Shown here: one piece after another, positions 36,332 to 42,789 of the stretch
Layout of the letters: each line of letters starts with the position of its first letter
Numbering within the stretch: the stretch's first letter is position 1
Virus record (IMG/VR): IMGVR_UViG_3300036406_001035
Location: 1-64,000 of that record
Origin: a virus
DNA length: 64,000 nt
Reading direction: 5' to 3' (one strand)
Notes under the pieces: generated by a model
What the model saw: the letters and a program-made list of their open reading frames with translations, nothing else
What the model was told of the DNA's origin: nothing
Database searches by the model: none
Program-made: the position numbers and the translations under genes

Positions 36332-37224
36332 TAGTATCGTTCAAATGCTTTAAAATATCTATTATAAAAGTTTTGTCTTTTAGCATTTTGATAACTTACT
36401 ATTTCTGTATACTCTGGCATATAGACAAAATTCATAGCTTCAATTCGAGCTAATCGTTTTTGATCAATTACATATTTTAATTTATTAGCTACATCAGCAT
36501 CAGAATTTAATAAAAAATTCTCTAACATCTTTTCCTTTACGGAATATTCATAAAAATCATTAACTAAAGGATGATCTACAATTAAAACCTCATTATCATC
36601 ATTTACCATATCAGTTAAATAATTAATATAAACATACCCTTCTTTAATTCCTGATATAGTCATAATTCTATCATCTAAGTCTAATGTATATTTATACTTG
36701 TCAGAAGAACATAATAGGTTTAAACATGAATCTGCGCAATAATTATGACTTCTTTTTGTTAATTTTACAGGACAATTTGTGTCATATACAATAGTTAAAT
36801 CTTGAGCTTGATACTCATAGATCTTATAACAGTTACCACATAAATTAACAGAACCTTCTCCTGAACATGATGGTTTAGGACATTGACTGCAACCACTCGG
36901 AATATTACAAGAAGTAACTACAGGAACTAATTTAGCGGGATCTACAGAATCAGATACACTATATGAAGTTGGATTTTCTTTACAAAGTAGAGCTAATTGT
37001 AAATATTCAAAATCATCAGGTAATTGAATTTTATAATTTTTAATAGGTAATACCTTTTCTTTTTCTTTATTTATTCTAATACCTAAATCTGAATTAACTT
37101 TCCTTACTGTTTTGATATACTTAGATCTATCAATCATTCCTGAATCCGCAAAAGAATCCATATCAGATTCTACTGAACTCATTAATTGAGAAAAAGTTAT
37201 ATATTTTATATGATCTAATGTCAT
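36331..37224 (-). CDS. Tail ring/connector-type structural protein, 297 residues
   Basis: The N-terminus (DHIKYITFSQLMSSVESDMD) and size fit the ring or connector proteins that join portal and tail in crAss-like podoviruses. The centre contains a cysteine cluster (CNIPSGCSQCPKPSC, then NLCGNCYK, later YCADSCLNLLC) that could bind zinc or form disulfides, an unusual feature for a connector. The C-terminus is helical (EKMLENFLLNSDADVANKLK). Overlaps of 4 and 1 bases with neighbours show translational coupling. The family is inferred from order upstream of the muzzle gene rather than from a diagnostic motif. Confidence 0.7.
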   Translation of the reverse strand: MTLDHIKYITFSQLMSSVESDMDSFADSGMIDRSKYIKTVRKVNSDLGIRINKEKEKVLPIKNYKIQLPDDFEYLQLALLCKENPTSYSVSDSVDPAKLVPVVTSCNIPSGCSQCPKPSCSGEGSVNLCGNCYKIYEYQAQDLTIVYDTNCPVKLTKRSHNYCADSCLNLLCSSDKYKYTLDLDDRIMTISGIKEGYVYINYLTDMVNDDNEVLIVDHPLVNDFYEYSVKEKMLENFLLNSDADVANKLKYVIDQKRLARIEAMNFVYMPEYTEIVSYQNAKRQNFYNRYFKAFERY

Positions 37225-37889
37225 TGTTTATCAATTTTTGTTTCTTGTGAAGGAATCTGAAGATAAGTTGCTGTCAATTCTTTTAATACTGAATCTATAA
37301 TCATAGATTGTAAATGTAAAGGAACTCTCCATTCCGTATCTAATATAGAACAATTTAAAGTTTGAGATGTTTCATCACATAAATTATATTTAGTTATATC
37401 ATCTTTAAAATATCCAGTAATCGTAACTAATTTCCAGGTTATATTAGGAAAATAAAGATATCCATCTTTATAAAAATAATATTTAGTTTTATCATATTTA
37501 AAATTAGGATTATCTAATTTTCTAGTCCATTCAGACATCTTAATAGGATGTAAATCCTGAGAATTATCAATAGAAGCTACGTGCTTCACTAATATTCCCC
37601 AACTATCTTCAAAAGTTTCAGGTAGTTTATCTTTAGTTCTTAATATAGAACACTTTGATTTAAACTTACAACAAGGATCAGTAGTAGGAACATCTATTGT
37701 TTCTATGCAATGTAATGTTTGCCATATATTATCAGACTTAATTAAACGTAATTGATCAGACTCTCGTTTAATCAACCAAGCAGCATGTTTAGTTAACAAT
37801 GAATAAATGAATTTATTAGTGACACGCTTATCAGCATGAACTAATTTTAAATCATTTTTTACTTGAGATATGGCTTCTGATACTAACAT
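37221..37889 (-). CDS. Tail ring/connector-type structural protein, 222 residues
   Basis: The opening MLVSEAISQVKNDLKLVHAD and the phrase RVTNKFIYSLLTKHAAWLIK are typical of the conserved small structural protein found just before the tail genes in crAss-like phages, where the N-terminal helices resemble podoviral connector or head-completion proteins. Later segments are beta-rich with a short cysteine-containing loop (TDPCCKFKSKC). It is coupled on both sides by overlaps of 4 and 1 bases. Assignment is from gene order and local similarity. Confidence 0.72.
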   Translation of the reverse strand: MLVSEAISQVKNDLKLVHADKRVTNKFIYSLLTKHAAWLIKRESDQLRLIKSDNIWQTLHCIETIDVPTTDPCCKFKSKCSILRTKDKLPETFEDSWGILVKHVASIDNSQDLHPIKMSEWTRKLDNPNFKYDKTKYYFYKDGYLYFPNITWKLVTITGYFKDDITKYNLCDETSQTLNCSILDTEWRVPLHLQSMIIDSVLKELTATYLQIPSQETKIDKQ

Positions 37890-38431
37890 TAATTATTTTT
37901 TTTATGAGGAAATATATGCATTTTCTCTTTTGCACTTTTATAAAAATCATCCCTTAACATAGCTGATCGATATCTTTTATGAAAAGTACTAAAGTAACAA
38001 TATCTTAAATTAACATTGCAATATTTAACTTTATTACGCCAGACAATATGCTTATGATTAGGTCTATTTACAATTACATAATATTCTAAATTAGGAGGAA
38101 CTCCTATATACATCTCTCCAAGCTGTTCTGGTAATCTTACTCCTTGAAAATTATTCTCTAACTCTGCAAATAACTCATCAGCTATATATTTCCATACACG
38201 CTGAAAATCTCTTATAGTAAACTTACTTATTCTACTTTGATTATTAATATCAGCTCTCCAATGATTATAAGCTTCTTCAACAACCCTATATCTAAAATCA
38301 GTATCTCTAAAACGAGGCATTTTAGGGATATCTTCCATTTTTAATGGGTACTTATATACAGCTCCTCTATCCTTGGCTTTATCTAAAAGCTTTTCTAAAA
38401 TAAAGTTCTGCTTATTAATATTATCTTCCAT
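37889..38431 (-). CDS. Structural/ring-type protein, first gene of the tail operon
   Basis: The frame is open from 38479, but I place the start at the in-frame ATG at 38431 (MEDNINKQNFILEKLLDKA). The region between 38440 and 38480 looks like promoter sequence just after a terminator, and the extra 16 residues look like translated leader. The product of about 180 residues has a conserved-looking core (DFRYRVVEEAYNHWRADINN) and a basic C-terminus (HKRYRSAMLRDDFYKSAKEK). The motif RPNHKHIVWRNKV is also basic. It overlaps the next structural gene by one base. A connector, ring or DNA-contacting virion protein is likely from context; no enzyme motif is visible. Confidence 0.72.
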   Translation of the reverse strand: MEDNINKQNFILEKLLDKAKDRGAVYKYPLKMEDIPKMPRFRDTDFRYRVVEEAYNHWRADINNQSRISKFTIRDFQRVWKYIADELFAELENNFQGVRLPEQLGEMYIGVPPNLEYYVIVNRPNHKHIVWRNKVKYCNVNLRYCYFSTFHKRYRSAMLRDDFYKSAKEKMHIFPHKKNN

Positions 38432-38434
38432 AAC

Positions 38435-38479
38435 TATAAAAGTACAATATAAGTTACTAATTTTTATTGTGAATGACAA
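38435..38479 (-). promoter_or_regulatory. Candidate promoter for the tail/cargo operon
   Basis: Reading the minus strand, TTGTCA (38479-38474) is followed 22 bases later by TATATTG (38451-38445). This resembles the Bacteroidetes pattern of a TTTG/TTG element near -33 and TAnnTTTG near -7. It lies just downstream of a strong terminator and just upstream of the ATG at 38431, where a new promoter is needed. The match is imperfect and AT-rich DNA gives chance hits. Confidence 0.4.
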
Positions 38480-38490
38480 TTAATTTTAAA

Positions 38491-38522
38491 AATTAAAAAA
38501 CCACCTGATTTTACAGGTGGTT
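38491..38522 (-). terminator. Intrinsic terminator ending the accessory cassette
   Basis: On the minus strand the 9-bp stem AACCACCTG/CAGGTGGTT with a 6-base loop (38499-38522) is followed by a run TTTTTTAATT. It separates the 63-residue gene at 38546 from the tail operon beginning at 38431. On the plus strand no T-run follows, so it is directional. Confidence 0.88.
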
Positions 38523-38545
38523 AAAAGACAAGTTGATAATTGATT

Positions 38546-38737
38546 TTAATTATTTTTATATTTTTCTAAAAAATCCATTACATTTTTTAATTCTTTAATT
38601 TTTTCTTCATATTCTGTTATTTCTTCTACTGCTGCTTTAGGCAACGGTTTGTCATAAAAAAGGATAATATTTGATATTTTTTCTTTATATGCACTTATAC
38701 CTTGTAATAAGATTTCAATAGTGTGATCTATTTTCAT
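38546..38737 (-). CDS. Small coiled-coil protein, 63 residues
   Basis: A short, highly charged helical protein (KAAVEEITEYEEKIKELKNV) with heptad-like spacing, likely a coiled coil. No family is recognised. Its start overlaps the stop of the exonuclease gene by four bases and a terminator follows immediately, so it is the last gene of the accessory operon. The overlap and clean helical composition support a real gene; the function is unknown. Confidence 0.65.
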   Translation of the reverse strand: MKIDHTIEILLQGISAYKEKISNIILFYDKPLPKAAVEEITEYEEKIKELKNVMDFLEKYKNN

Positions 38738-39492
38738 TTTGTTTTATTTAAACTTGTTTCTGAAACTGTGTGATATTTTCCACATGATTTACATTGTAAT
38801 TGTATTTTCTTAATACCTGCTGCGGTTACTCTATGTTTAGAGACAACCATTTCATCACTAGTACATTCTGGACAAGATACTGTAGATTTTCCTTGTAACG
38901 TTCCATGATGAGTAGAATGGGTAATATATGGAGATAGTTTTTTATAGATATTCTGTAATAAAGTTACATCCTTTTTACAATATGTAACCATTTTTTGTAA
39001 AGCTTTAGTATCTTTTCTTAAGATTATATCATCCCAATCTGATAAAGACATTTTATTCTTTCTTCCCATTTTTAGAAACTGAGCCATATAATCTAATGAA
39101 TTACTATTAAATTTAAATCCAGATCTAGCTTTTTTATAAGTATCTAATGTCGAATATGTTGGAAACATTGGAATACCGTGATATAAACACCTGGTTCTTA
39201 ACCATTTAATATCAAAATTATCTCCATTCTGAGTAACTAATTCATCACTTTGATTTGCTATCTTTAAAAACTTTTCAAGCATATTTTTATCATTTTGAGA
39301 AGCGTCCCATGTTAAATGATGTACTGTATTTTCATGTTCCCATTTGTAACATATACAGATTATAGCTCTTTCATGAATTATATTTTGATATGATATATAT
39401 TGTTTTCCTAATCCCCAAAAAGAACCTATATTATAGGAAGTCTCTATATCAAAATATAATCGTTTAATCGTTGGTTTTTTCATTATTTTCAT
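38734..39492 (-). CDS. DEDDy 3'-5' exonuclease with C-terminal zinc ribbon
   Basis: Residues 11-190 form an RNase H-fold exonuclease of the type found in family-B DNA polymerases. Motif I is YFDIETS (Asp15, Glu17), motif II is NGDNFDIKWL (Asp94) and motif III is YCKKDV (Tyr171, Asp175), so all four acidic ligands and the tyrosine are present. Residues 207-237 add a four-cysteine zinc ribbon (CPEC...CKSC). No polymerase domain is attached. Such a stand-alone nuclease could trim DNA or RNA ends during replication, repair or host nucleic-acid breakdown; the ribbon probably gives substrate or partner contact. It overlaps the upstream gene by 29 bases; ATG at 39483 is an alternative start. Confidence 0.88.
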   Translation of the reverse strand: MKIMKKPTIKRLYFDIETSYNIGSFWGLGKQYISYQNIIHERAIICICYKWEHENTVHHLTWDASQNDKNMLEKFLKIANQSDELVTQNGDNFDIKWLRTRCLYHGIPMFPTYSTLDTYKKARSGFKFNSNSLDYMAQFLKMGRKNKMSLSDWDDIILRKDTKALQKMVTYCKKDVTLLQNIYKKLSPYITHSTHHGTLQGKSTVSCPECTSDEMVVSKHRVTAAGIKKIQLQCKSCGKYHTVSETSLNKTK

Positions 39493-39742
39493 TTAATATG
39501 TCGTAGAATTGAAATATATAACTCAAATATTCCTCAAAATTGTCTGTAGAAATAAGTAATATGCTAGATGTTTCTTTTTCTAAAGAGATATGATAATCTT
39601 CCGCTATTACTTCAAAAACAAAATCGACTAAATTTGTTTTTACAATTTTTCTTCTATACTTTTTATGAATCTTTTCAAAATCTAAATCTTTTAAGATTGA
39701 TTTAATTGCTTTTTTTGAAAAAGTTTGTCTTTGACTTAACAT
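39464..39742 (-). CDS. Hypothetical protein, 92 residues
   Basis: No family recognised. The N-terminal third is strongly basic (KKAIKSILKD, KKYRRKIVK) and the C-terminal part is acidic with aromatic residues (NFEEYLSYIFQFYDILNENN). It overlaps the HNH gene upstream by 41 bases and the exonuclease gene downstream by 29. Overlaps this long in a tightly packed operon are plausible, but a later start (for example a downstream in-frame codon) cannot be excluded. The basic head suggests nucleic-acid contact, which is inference only. Confidence 0.6.
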   Translation of the reverse strand: MLSQRQTFSKKAIKSILKDLDFEKIHKKYRRKIVKTNLVDFVFEVIAEDYHISLEKETSSILLISTDNFEEYLSYIFQFYDILNENNEKTND

Positions 39743-40091
39743 GTTCGTAAATTGGATTTAAATACTCATTTAAATATTCTTTAGTATCTTCTATTAATAT
39801 ATCGTATTTTTCAGCTATATTCTTTTTTCTTTTTTCTAACTCTGGAAAACTTTGACCAAGTTCAATAGCATTATGCTCATCTGGAGTTACTATGATAATG
39901 TTCTCAGGACAATATCGTAAATTTGGATATTTAGATTTAGGATAAATATGATGAAACCATGTTGAATTTAACTCTCCGTATAATGGATCCCCTGATATTT
40001 CAGAAAACTTTCCCTTTGATTGAAGTAATGTGTAAAAAAACAACCATTGTTTTTCATTATTTTCTATATTCTTTTTAGAAACCTTTCCCAT
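39702..40091 (-). CDS. HNH-family endonuclease-like protein
   Basis: A 129-residue protein whose centre reads STWFHHIYPKSKYPN followed by PENIIIVTPDEHNAIELG. This is the His-His ... Asn ... His layout of HNH nucleases (His47/His48, Asn64, His73). The domain uses a metal to cut DNA. Small free-standing HNH proteins in phages are often homing endonucleases or take part in packaging or host DNA cleavage; which applies here is not shown. The start ATG at 40091 is six bases after an intrinsic terminator stem, so expression probably depends on readthrough from upstream. Its 3' end overlaps the next gene. Confidence 0.85.
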   Translation of the reverse strand: MGKVSKKNIENNEKQWLFFYTLLQSKGKFSEISGDPLYGELNSTWFHHIYPKSKYPNLRYCPENIIIVTPDEHNAIELGQSFPELEKRKKNIAEKYDILIEDTKEYLNEYLNPIYEHVKSKTNFFKKSN

Positions 40092-40092
40092 A

Positions 40093-40117
40093 GAAAAAAG
40101 AGGATTACAATCCTCTT
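40093..40117 (-). terminator. Intrinsic terminator abutting the HNH start codon
   Basis: A perfect 9-bp inverted repeat AAGAGGATT/AATCCTCTT with a two-base centre (40098-40117) overlaps the stop codon of the small HTH gene. On the minus strand it is followed by TTTTTC and then, six bases beyond the stem, by the ATG of the HNH gene. It probably isolates the HTH gene as a short transcript. Confidence 0.8.
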
Positions 40118-40266
40118 AAATAATTTGATTTAATTTGTTTAAATAATTCTGTTTTTTTAAACCGATTAATAGTTGATACCGCTAAACCTGTTTTAATAGC
40201 TAAACGCTCAGATCCCCATTTACAATAACTTGGATTCAGTAACAACAGTGTGTGAATTCTTTTCAT
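40105..40266 (-). CDS. Tiny helix-turn-helix DNA-binding protein, 53 residues
   Basis: A minus-strand frame from ATG at 40266 to TAA at 40105. The core SERLAIKTGLAVSTINRFKK has the spacing of a helix-turn-helix (helix, glycine turn, recognition helix starting VSTINRF), and most of the rest is basic. It lies between a TATATTTG promoter box at 40286-40293 with a palindrome at 40301-40312 and a terminator that overlaps its stop, so it looks like a self-contained regulatory transcription unit. Autoregulation through the palindrome is inference. The gene is short, but its signals and composition support it. Confidence 0.7.
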   Translation of the reverse strand: MKRIHTLLLLNPSYCKWGSERLAIKTGLAVSTINRFKKTELFKQIKSNYLRGL

Positions 40267-40285
40267 ATTATTTTCTTTTAGATTA

Positions 40286-40312
40286 CAAATATACTATCAA
40301 TTTCGCTCGAAA
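40286..40312 (-). promoter_or_regulatory. Promoter with operator-like palindrome upstream of the small HTH gene
   Basis: On the minus strand TATATTTG (40293-40286) fits the Bacteroidetes -7 consensus TAnnTTTG and lies 20 bases before the ATG. Just upstream, TTTCG and CGAAA form a palindrome with a 2-base spacer (40301-40312), placed where a bound repressor would block the promoter. No clear -33 TTTG is seen. Confidence 0.5.
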
Positions 40313-40332
40313 CGGAGTTATCTAAATGTTAA

Positions 40333-40527
40333 TTACTTGAAAATCCCATAAATAGGGAACTTTGCAAGTTTATTTGCTTCTCTTGCGAAATGATTAATCT
40401 CTTTGAGCCAGTCTTTGTATAATGTTTTCTTACGTTTATCAGGTCTTTCATTTAATAGTTGTTCAATATGATTATTATATTCTACAACTAAATCATATTT
40501 TTGATATTCCTCGTTCATATTCATCAA
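40333..40527 (-). CDS. Hypothetical small protein, 64 residues
   Basis: A charged helical protein with a basic middle (NERPDKRKKTLYKDWLKEINHFAREANK). No family is recognised. It overlaps the upstream 80-residue gene by 35 bases; starts at the second or fourth codon (MMNMNEEY) would shorten the overlap slightly. It is the last gene before the promoter region of the small HTH gene, and I see no hairpin after it. It is likely real because the frame is intact and packed in the operon. Confidence 0.55.
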   Translation of the reverse strand: MMNMNEEYQKYDLVVEYNNHIEQLLNERPDKRKKTLYKDWLKEINHFAREANKLAKFPIYGIFK

Positions 40528-40735
40528 TTAATTCTAGACATATATCTATGTTTTTTAATAATTTATCTCCTTCCTTCATTTCTTTAGAAGGACCCCACAT
40601 TAAATGTACGTCAAAACCTTCCATTATCTTATATGAGACGTCACCTACTTTGTATGTATCATAACCTATATAATATTGTGGCTTTAATTTATCATAAAGC
40701 CCTGTAAGATCATCAAATGTTTCTAAATTGTTCAT
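40493..40735 (-). CDS. Hypothetical small protein, 80 residues
   Basis: An acidic soluble protein with a mixed sheet and helix pattern (PQYYIGYDTYKVGDVSYKIM, then MKEGDKLLKNIDICLELIDE). No known family recognised. It overlaps the GIY-YIG gene upstream by 23 bases and the 64-residue gene downstream by 35, so it is part of the same polycistronic cassette. Nothing in the sequence indicates enzymatic residues. Confidence 0.6.
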   Translation of the reverse strand: MNNLETFDDLTGLYDKLKPQYYIGYDTYKVGDVSYKIMEGFDVHLMWGPSKEMKEGDKLLKNIDICLELIDEYERGISKI

Positions 40736-41000
40736 GTTGTTTAAAATAATTTATTATTTCTTCTTTATAAAAGAACCATTCAGTTGAATACTTATATTTA
40801 GCACATTTTTTATGAATGTCTTTTTCTAACCATTTGTAATCTTCTGAATAAATATATCCTATAACTTCTAATAAAGGATTAGATGACTTATGAGTCTTTA
40901 TGCGCTTTTTAACATCTTTGGCAAATCCTATTTTTAACATAGTTGTACCAGCATAAGGACACGCCAATAAATATACACCTGAATTATCTATTGTATGCAT
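40713..41000 (-). CDS. GIY-YIG family protein (T5orf172/MUG113-like)
   Basis: A 95-residue protein covering a single small domain. GVYLLAC at 8-14 and MLKIGFAKDVKKRIKTH at 22-38 correspond to the GIY and YIG strands plus the catalytic-type Arg (Arg33). The later EKDIHKKCAKYKYSTEWFF matches the Glu-His and EWF motifs of the T5orf172 branch. This family cuts or binds DNA; members occur in phages as free-standing nucleases. It overlaps the PhoH gene by 17 bases. There is no DNA-binding extension of the kind homing enzymes often carry, so a modest processing or host-interaction role is as likely as homing. Confidence 0.85.
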   Translation of the reverse strand: MHTIDNSGVYLLACPYAGTTMLKIGFAKDVKKRIKTHKSSNPLLEVIGYIYSEDYKWLEKDIHKKCAKYKYSTEWFFYKEEIINYFKQHEQFRNI

Positions 41001-41652
41001 AATCTAATATCTTTCCGACTAAATCACTTCTATGATTTTCTTTTAAATGAATATGTTGAATCTCAGGAATCACTTTTGACATGTTAATCATATATGTTAA
41101 ACCGTTCATAGAACCATCTGGAGTTTTAATATCTTGTTGATCATTATCTCCATTTATGACAATTTTTCCTTCTTTACCTAAACGAGTAACAATTGCTAAC
41201 ATTTCATGAGAAGTTAAGTTTTGACTTTCTTCAACAATTAAAATATCATTCATTGTTTTTCCTCTAATATATTGAGGAATTAAAGCCTTAATTTTACCTT
41301 GCTCAATTAATCTAGTAACTTCAGTCTTATCGGTGCAACATTTATTTAAATTTTCAATAATTGCTTCCATATAAGGATCGAATTTCTCATCTAGTCCTCC
41401 AGGTAAAAAACCTAAAGTTTTACCTACTTCAATTACAGCTCTAGTATTATAAATGCATTCTACTTGTTTTTTCTTTAGAAAATCTAAAGCTACATTAGCA
41501 CATACTAACGATTTACCTGACCCACTTCTACCTGTAACTATTACAATTTGATTTTCAATAATTAAACGTTTTGCTTCTTTTTGCTCATCATTTAATTGAA
41601 CAGCGTTTATAGCTTTTATTTCATTTTTTCTTTCTCTATTTGCAGGTTTCAT
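40984..41652 (-). CDS. PhoH-like ATPase/helicase-family protein
   Basis: A 222-residue P-loop protein. The Walker A motif is GRSGSGKS (41-48). The Walker B-like motif is ILIVEESQNLT (138-147), with VEESQ in the place of the usual DEaQ. INGDNDQQDI (166-175) matches the PhoH sensor segment with its characteristic GDxxQ pattern. PhoH proteins hydrolyse ATP and are linked to RNA metabolism; they are common in phages, often without the RNA-binding domain seen in some bacterial forms. The gene overlaps ThyX by four bases and the GIY-YIG gene by 17. The family call is secure; the phage role is not known. Confidence 0.92.
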   Translation of the reverse strand: MKPANRERKNEIKAINAVQLNDEQKEAKRLIIENQIVIVTGRSGSGKSLVCANVALDFLKKKQVECIYNTRAVIEVGKTLGFLPGGLDEKFDPYMEAIIENLNKCCTDKTEVTRLIEQGKIKALIPQYIRGKTMNDILIVEESQNLTSHEMLAIVTRLGKEGKIVINGDNDQQDIKTPDGSMNGLTYMINMSKVIPEIQHIHLKENHRSDLVGKILDYAYNR

Positions 41653-42320
41653 AATTTGAAAGCATTTATTGTATGTTGAAAAGGATTTCCTTCAATATTT
41701 TTAACTAAATCTAACATAGTCTTAGCTAATTCTCTTACTTCTAATTGAGCAGCTTCATCGTTTCGTAATCTTAAAAAATGAACAAAACTTCTCCAATTAA
41801 ACATTATATCTAATGTTATCTGAGAATTAATTGTTTTAAAGAATCTAGCAGATTCCTTTGCTCTTTTTTTACCTAATATTGGGGTAAGATCTTTTATAGC
41901 TTGATGATATAATACATTTCCCATCTTTGTATAATCTTCTAAAATTCTATACCAATCTTTATTACCTATACCTTCAATCCGTTCTGTATCTGATCCTTGA
42001 TATTTAATATTAATCCAATCTACAGGAAGATAAAATTTGTCTTCTTTTAATTCTTTATAACGAGCACTTTCTCCATTTATAGAAACAGAAATACGATGTT
42101 TTAATAAATGAATATGAGTTGCTTGATCTACATTAACTAAAAAATGTAAACTGGACTTTTCAAAGGGAGTATGATGTCCAGCTTCTGCTAATGAAGCTAA
42201 TAATTTATCAACTCTATTTAATTTCTCTTCAGATAAATCTCTGACAGTAGAAGTCCAAGCAGATTGAGCATGAGTTATATCAGAACCATAATAACCTATT
42301 AATTCGACACTATTTTGCAT
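41649..42320 (-). CDS. thyX: FAD-dependent thymidylate synthase ThyX
   Basis: A 223-residue protein with the ThyX signature KHRISVSINGESARY at 74-88. The longer loop between HR and S, and the following KELKEDKFYLP, are usual in phage ThyX proteins. HHTPFEKSSLHFLV (49-62) and WRSFVHFLRLRNDEAAQLEVR near 175-195 supply the other flavin and dUMP-binding positions. The enzyme makes dTMP from dUMP using methylene-tetrahydrofolate and FAD, which suits a very AT-rich phage genome. It overlaps DUF3310 upstream by 11 bases and PhoH downstream by 4. Confidence 0.95.
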   Translation of the reverse strand: MQNSVELIGYYGSDITHAQSAWTSTVRDLSEEKLNRVDKLLASLAEAGHHTPFEKSSLHFLVNVDQATHIHLLKHRISVSINGESARYKELKEDKFYLPVDWINIKYQGSDTERIEGIGNKDWYRILEDYTKMGNVLYHQAIKDLTPILGKKRAKESARFFKTINSQITLDIMFNWRSFVHFLRLRNDEAAQLEVRELAKTMLDLVKNIEGNPFQHTINAFKL

Positions 42321-42525
42321 TTGATTCTAAGTTTTGAATTTTTCTATCTAAATACCATCTTGCTTTTTTTAAGTCCTCTAGTTCATTGTTTTTAAACTTT
42401 GCCCTGGTTATATACTTAATAACATTGAACAAATAAGCATCAGAATCTAATCCCCATGATTCTATATAATCTATTACTTCAATCCCTTGATTGTAATGAG
42501 GTGGATGATTTACATTATCTTTCAT
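42310..42525 (-). CDS. DUF3310 family protein
   Basis: A 71-residue protein with the family hallmarks: VNHPPHYNQGIEVIDYIESW at the N-terminus and NVIKYITRAKFKNNELEDLKKARWYLDR after it. DUF3310 proteins are widespread in phages, usually beside nucleotide-metabolism genes; their biochemical role is not established. Its overlap with thyX by 11 bases fits this association. A TATATTTG box ends five bases before the ATG, so an internal promoter giving an almost leaderless mRNA is possible. Confidence 0.88.
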   Translation of the reverse strand: MKDNVNHPPHYNQGIEVIDYIESWGLDSDAYLFNVIKYITRAKFKNNELEDLKKARWYLDRKIQNLESNAK

Positions 42526-42529
42526 ACTG

Positions 42530-42562
42530 CAAATATATTATTTTTTTAATTGATTTGAACAA
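42530..42562 (-). promoter_or_regulatory. Candidate internal promoter before DUF3310-thyX-phoH
   Basis: On the minus strand TATATTTG (42537-42530) exactly fits the Bacteroidetes -7 consensus, and a TTG lies 22 bases upstream of it. The downstream ATG at 42525 begins about where transcription would start, which would make a near-leaderless transcript. Chance occurrence in AT-rich DNA is the alternative. Confidence 0.35.
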
Positions 42563-42753
42563 TAAAAATATAAAGATTCCCTGTCTTTAAATCTTTTATA
42601 AAAATTATTCTTTGAATTATGAACAGAATTTAATAACTGATTTACAGTTAACTCTTTGATTATCAAAGTGTTACCGCGTTCTATAACAGAAACTCCTTTT
42701 TCTGAACACAATTGTTTTATGCAAAATTCATTATCTTCTTTATAATTAAACAT
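42538..42753 (-). CDS. Hypothetical small protein, 71 residues
   Basis: No family recognised. A mixed protein with two cysteines early (FCIKQLCSEKGVSVIERG), a central strand-helix segment (TLIIKELTVNQLLNSVHNSK) and a basic aromatic tail (FYKRFKDRESLYFYCSNQLKK). It sits 36 bp after the HTH-like gene and 12 bp before DUF3310, in the cassette's direction. Size and position are typical of small phage early genes; there is no evidence for a specific activity. Confidence 0.62.
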   Translation of the reverse strand: MFNYKEDNEFCIKQLCSEKGVSVIERGNTLIIKELTVNQLLNSVHNSKNNFYKRFKDRESLYFYCSNQLKK

Positions 42754-42789
42754 CTTATTATTTTTTTAAAATTAACGTTTTGATACCTA

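Noticed and set aside
38432-38479. Longer start of the first tail-operon gene at 38479
   Set aside because: The added codons overlap the candidate promoter and read as translated leader; ATG at 38431 fits better.
40422-40664. Plus-strand 80-codon frame opposite the small accessory genes
   Set aside because: It covers two intact minus-strand genes and its translation is rich in Tyr/Ile/Phe as expected from antisense AT-rich DNA.
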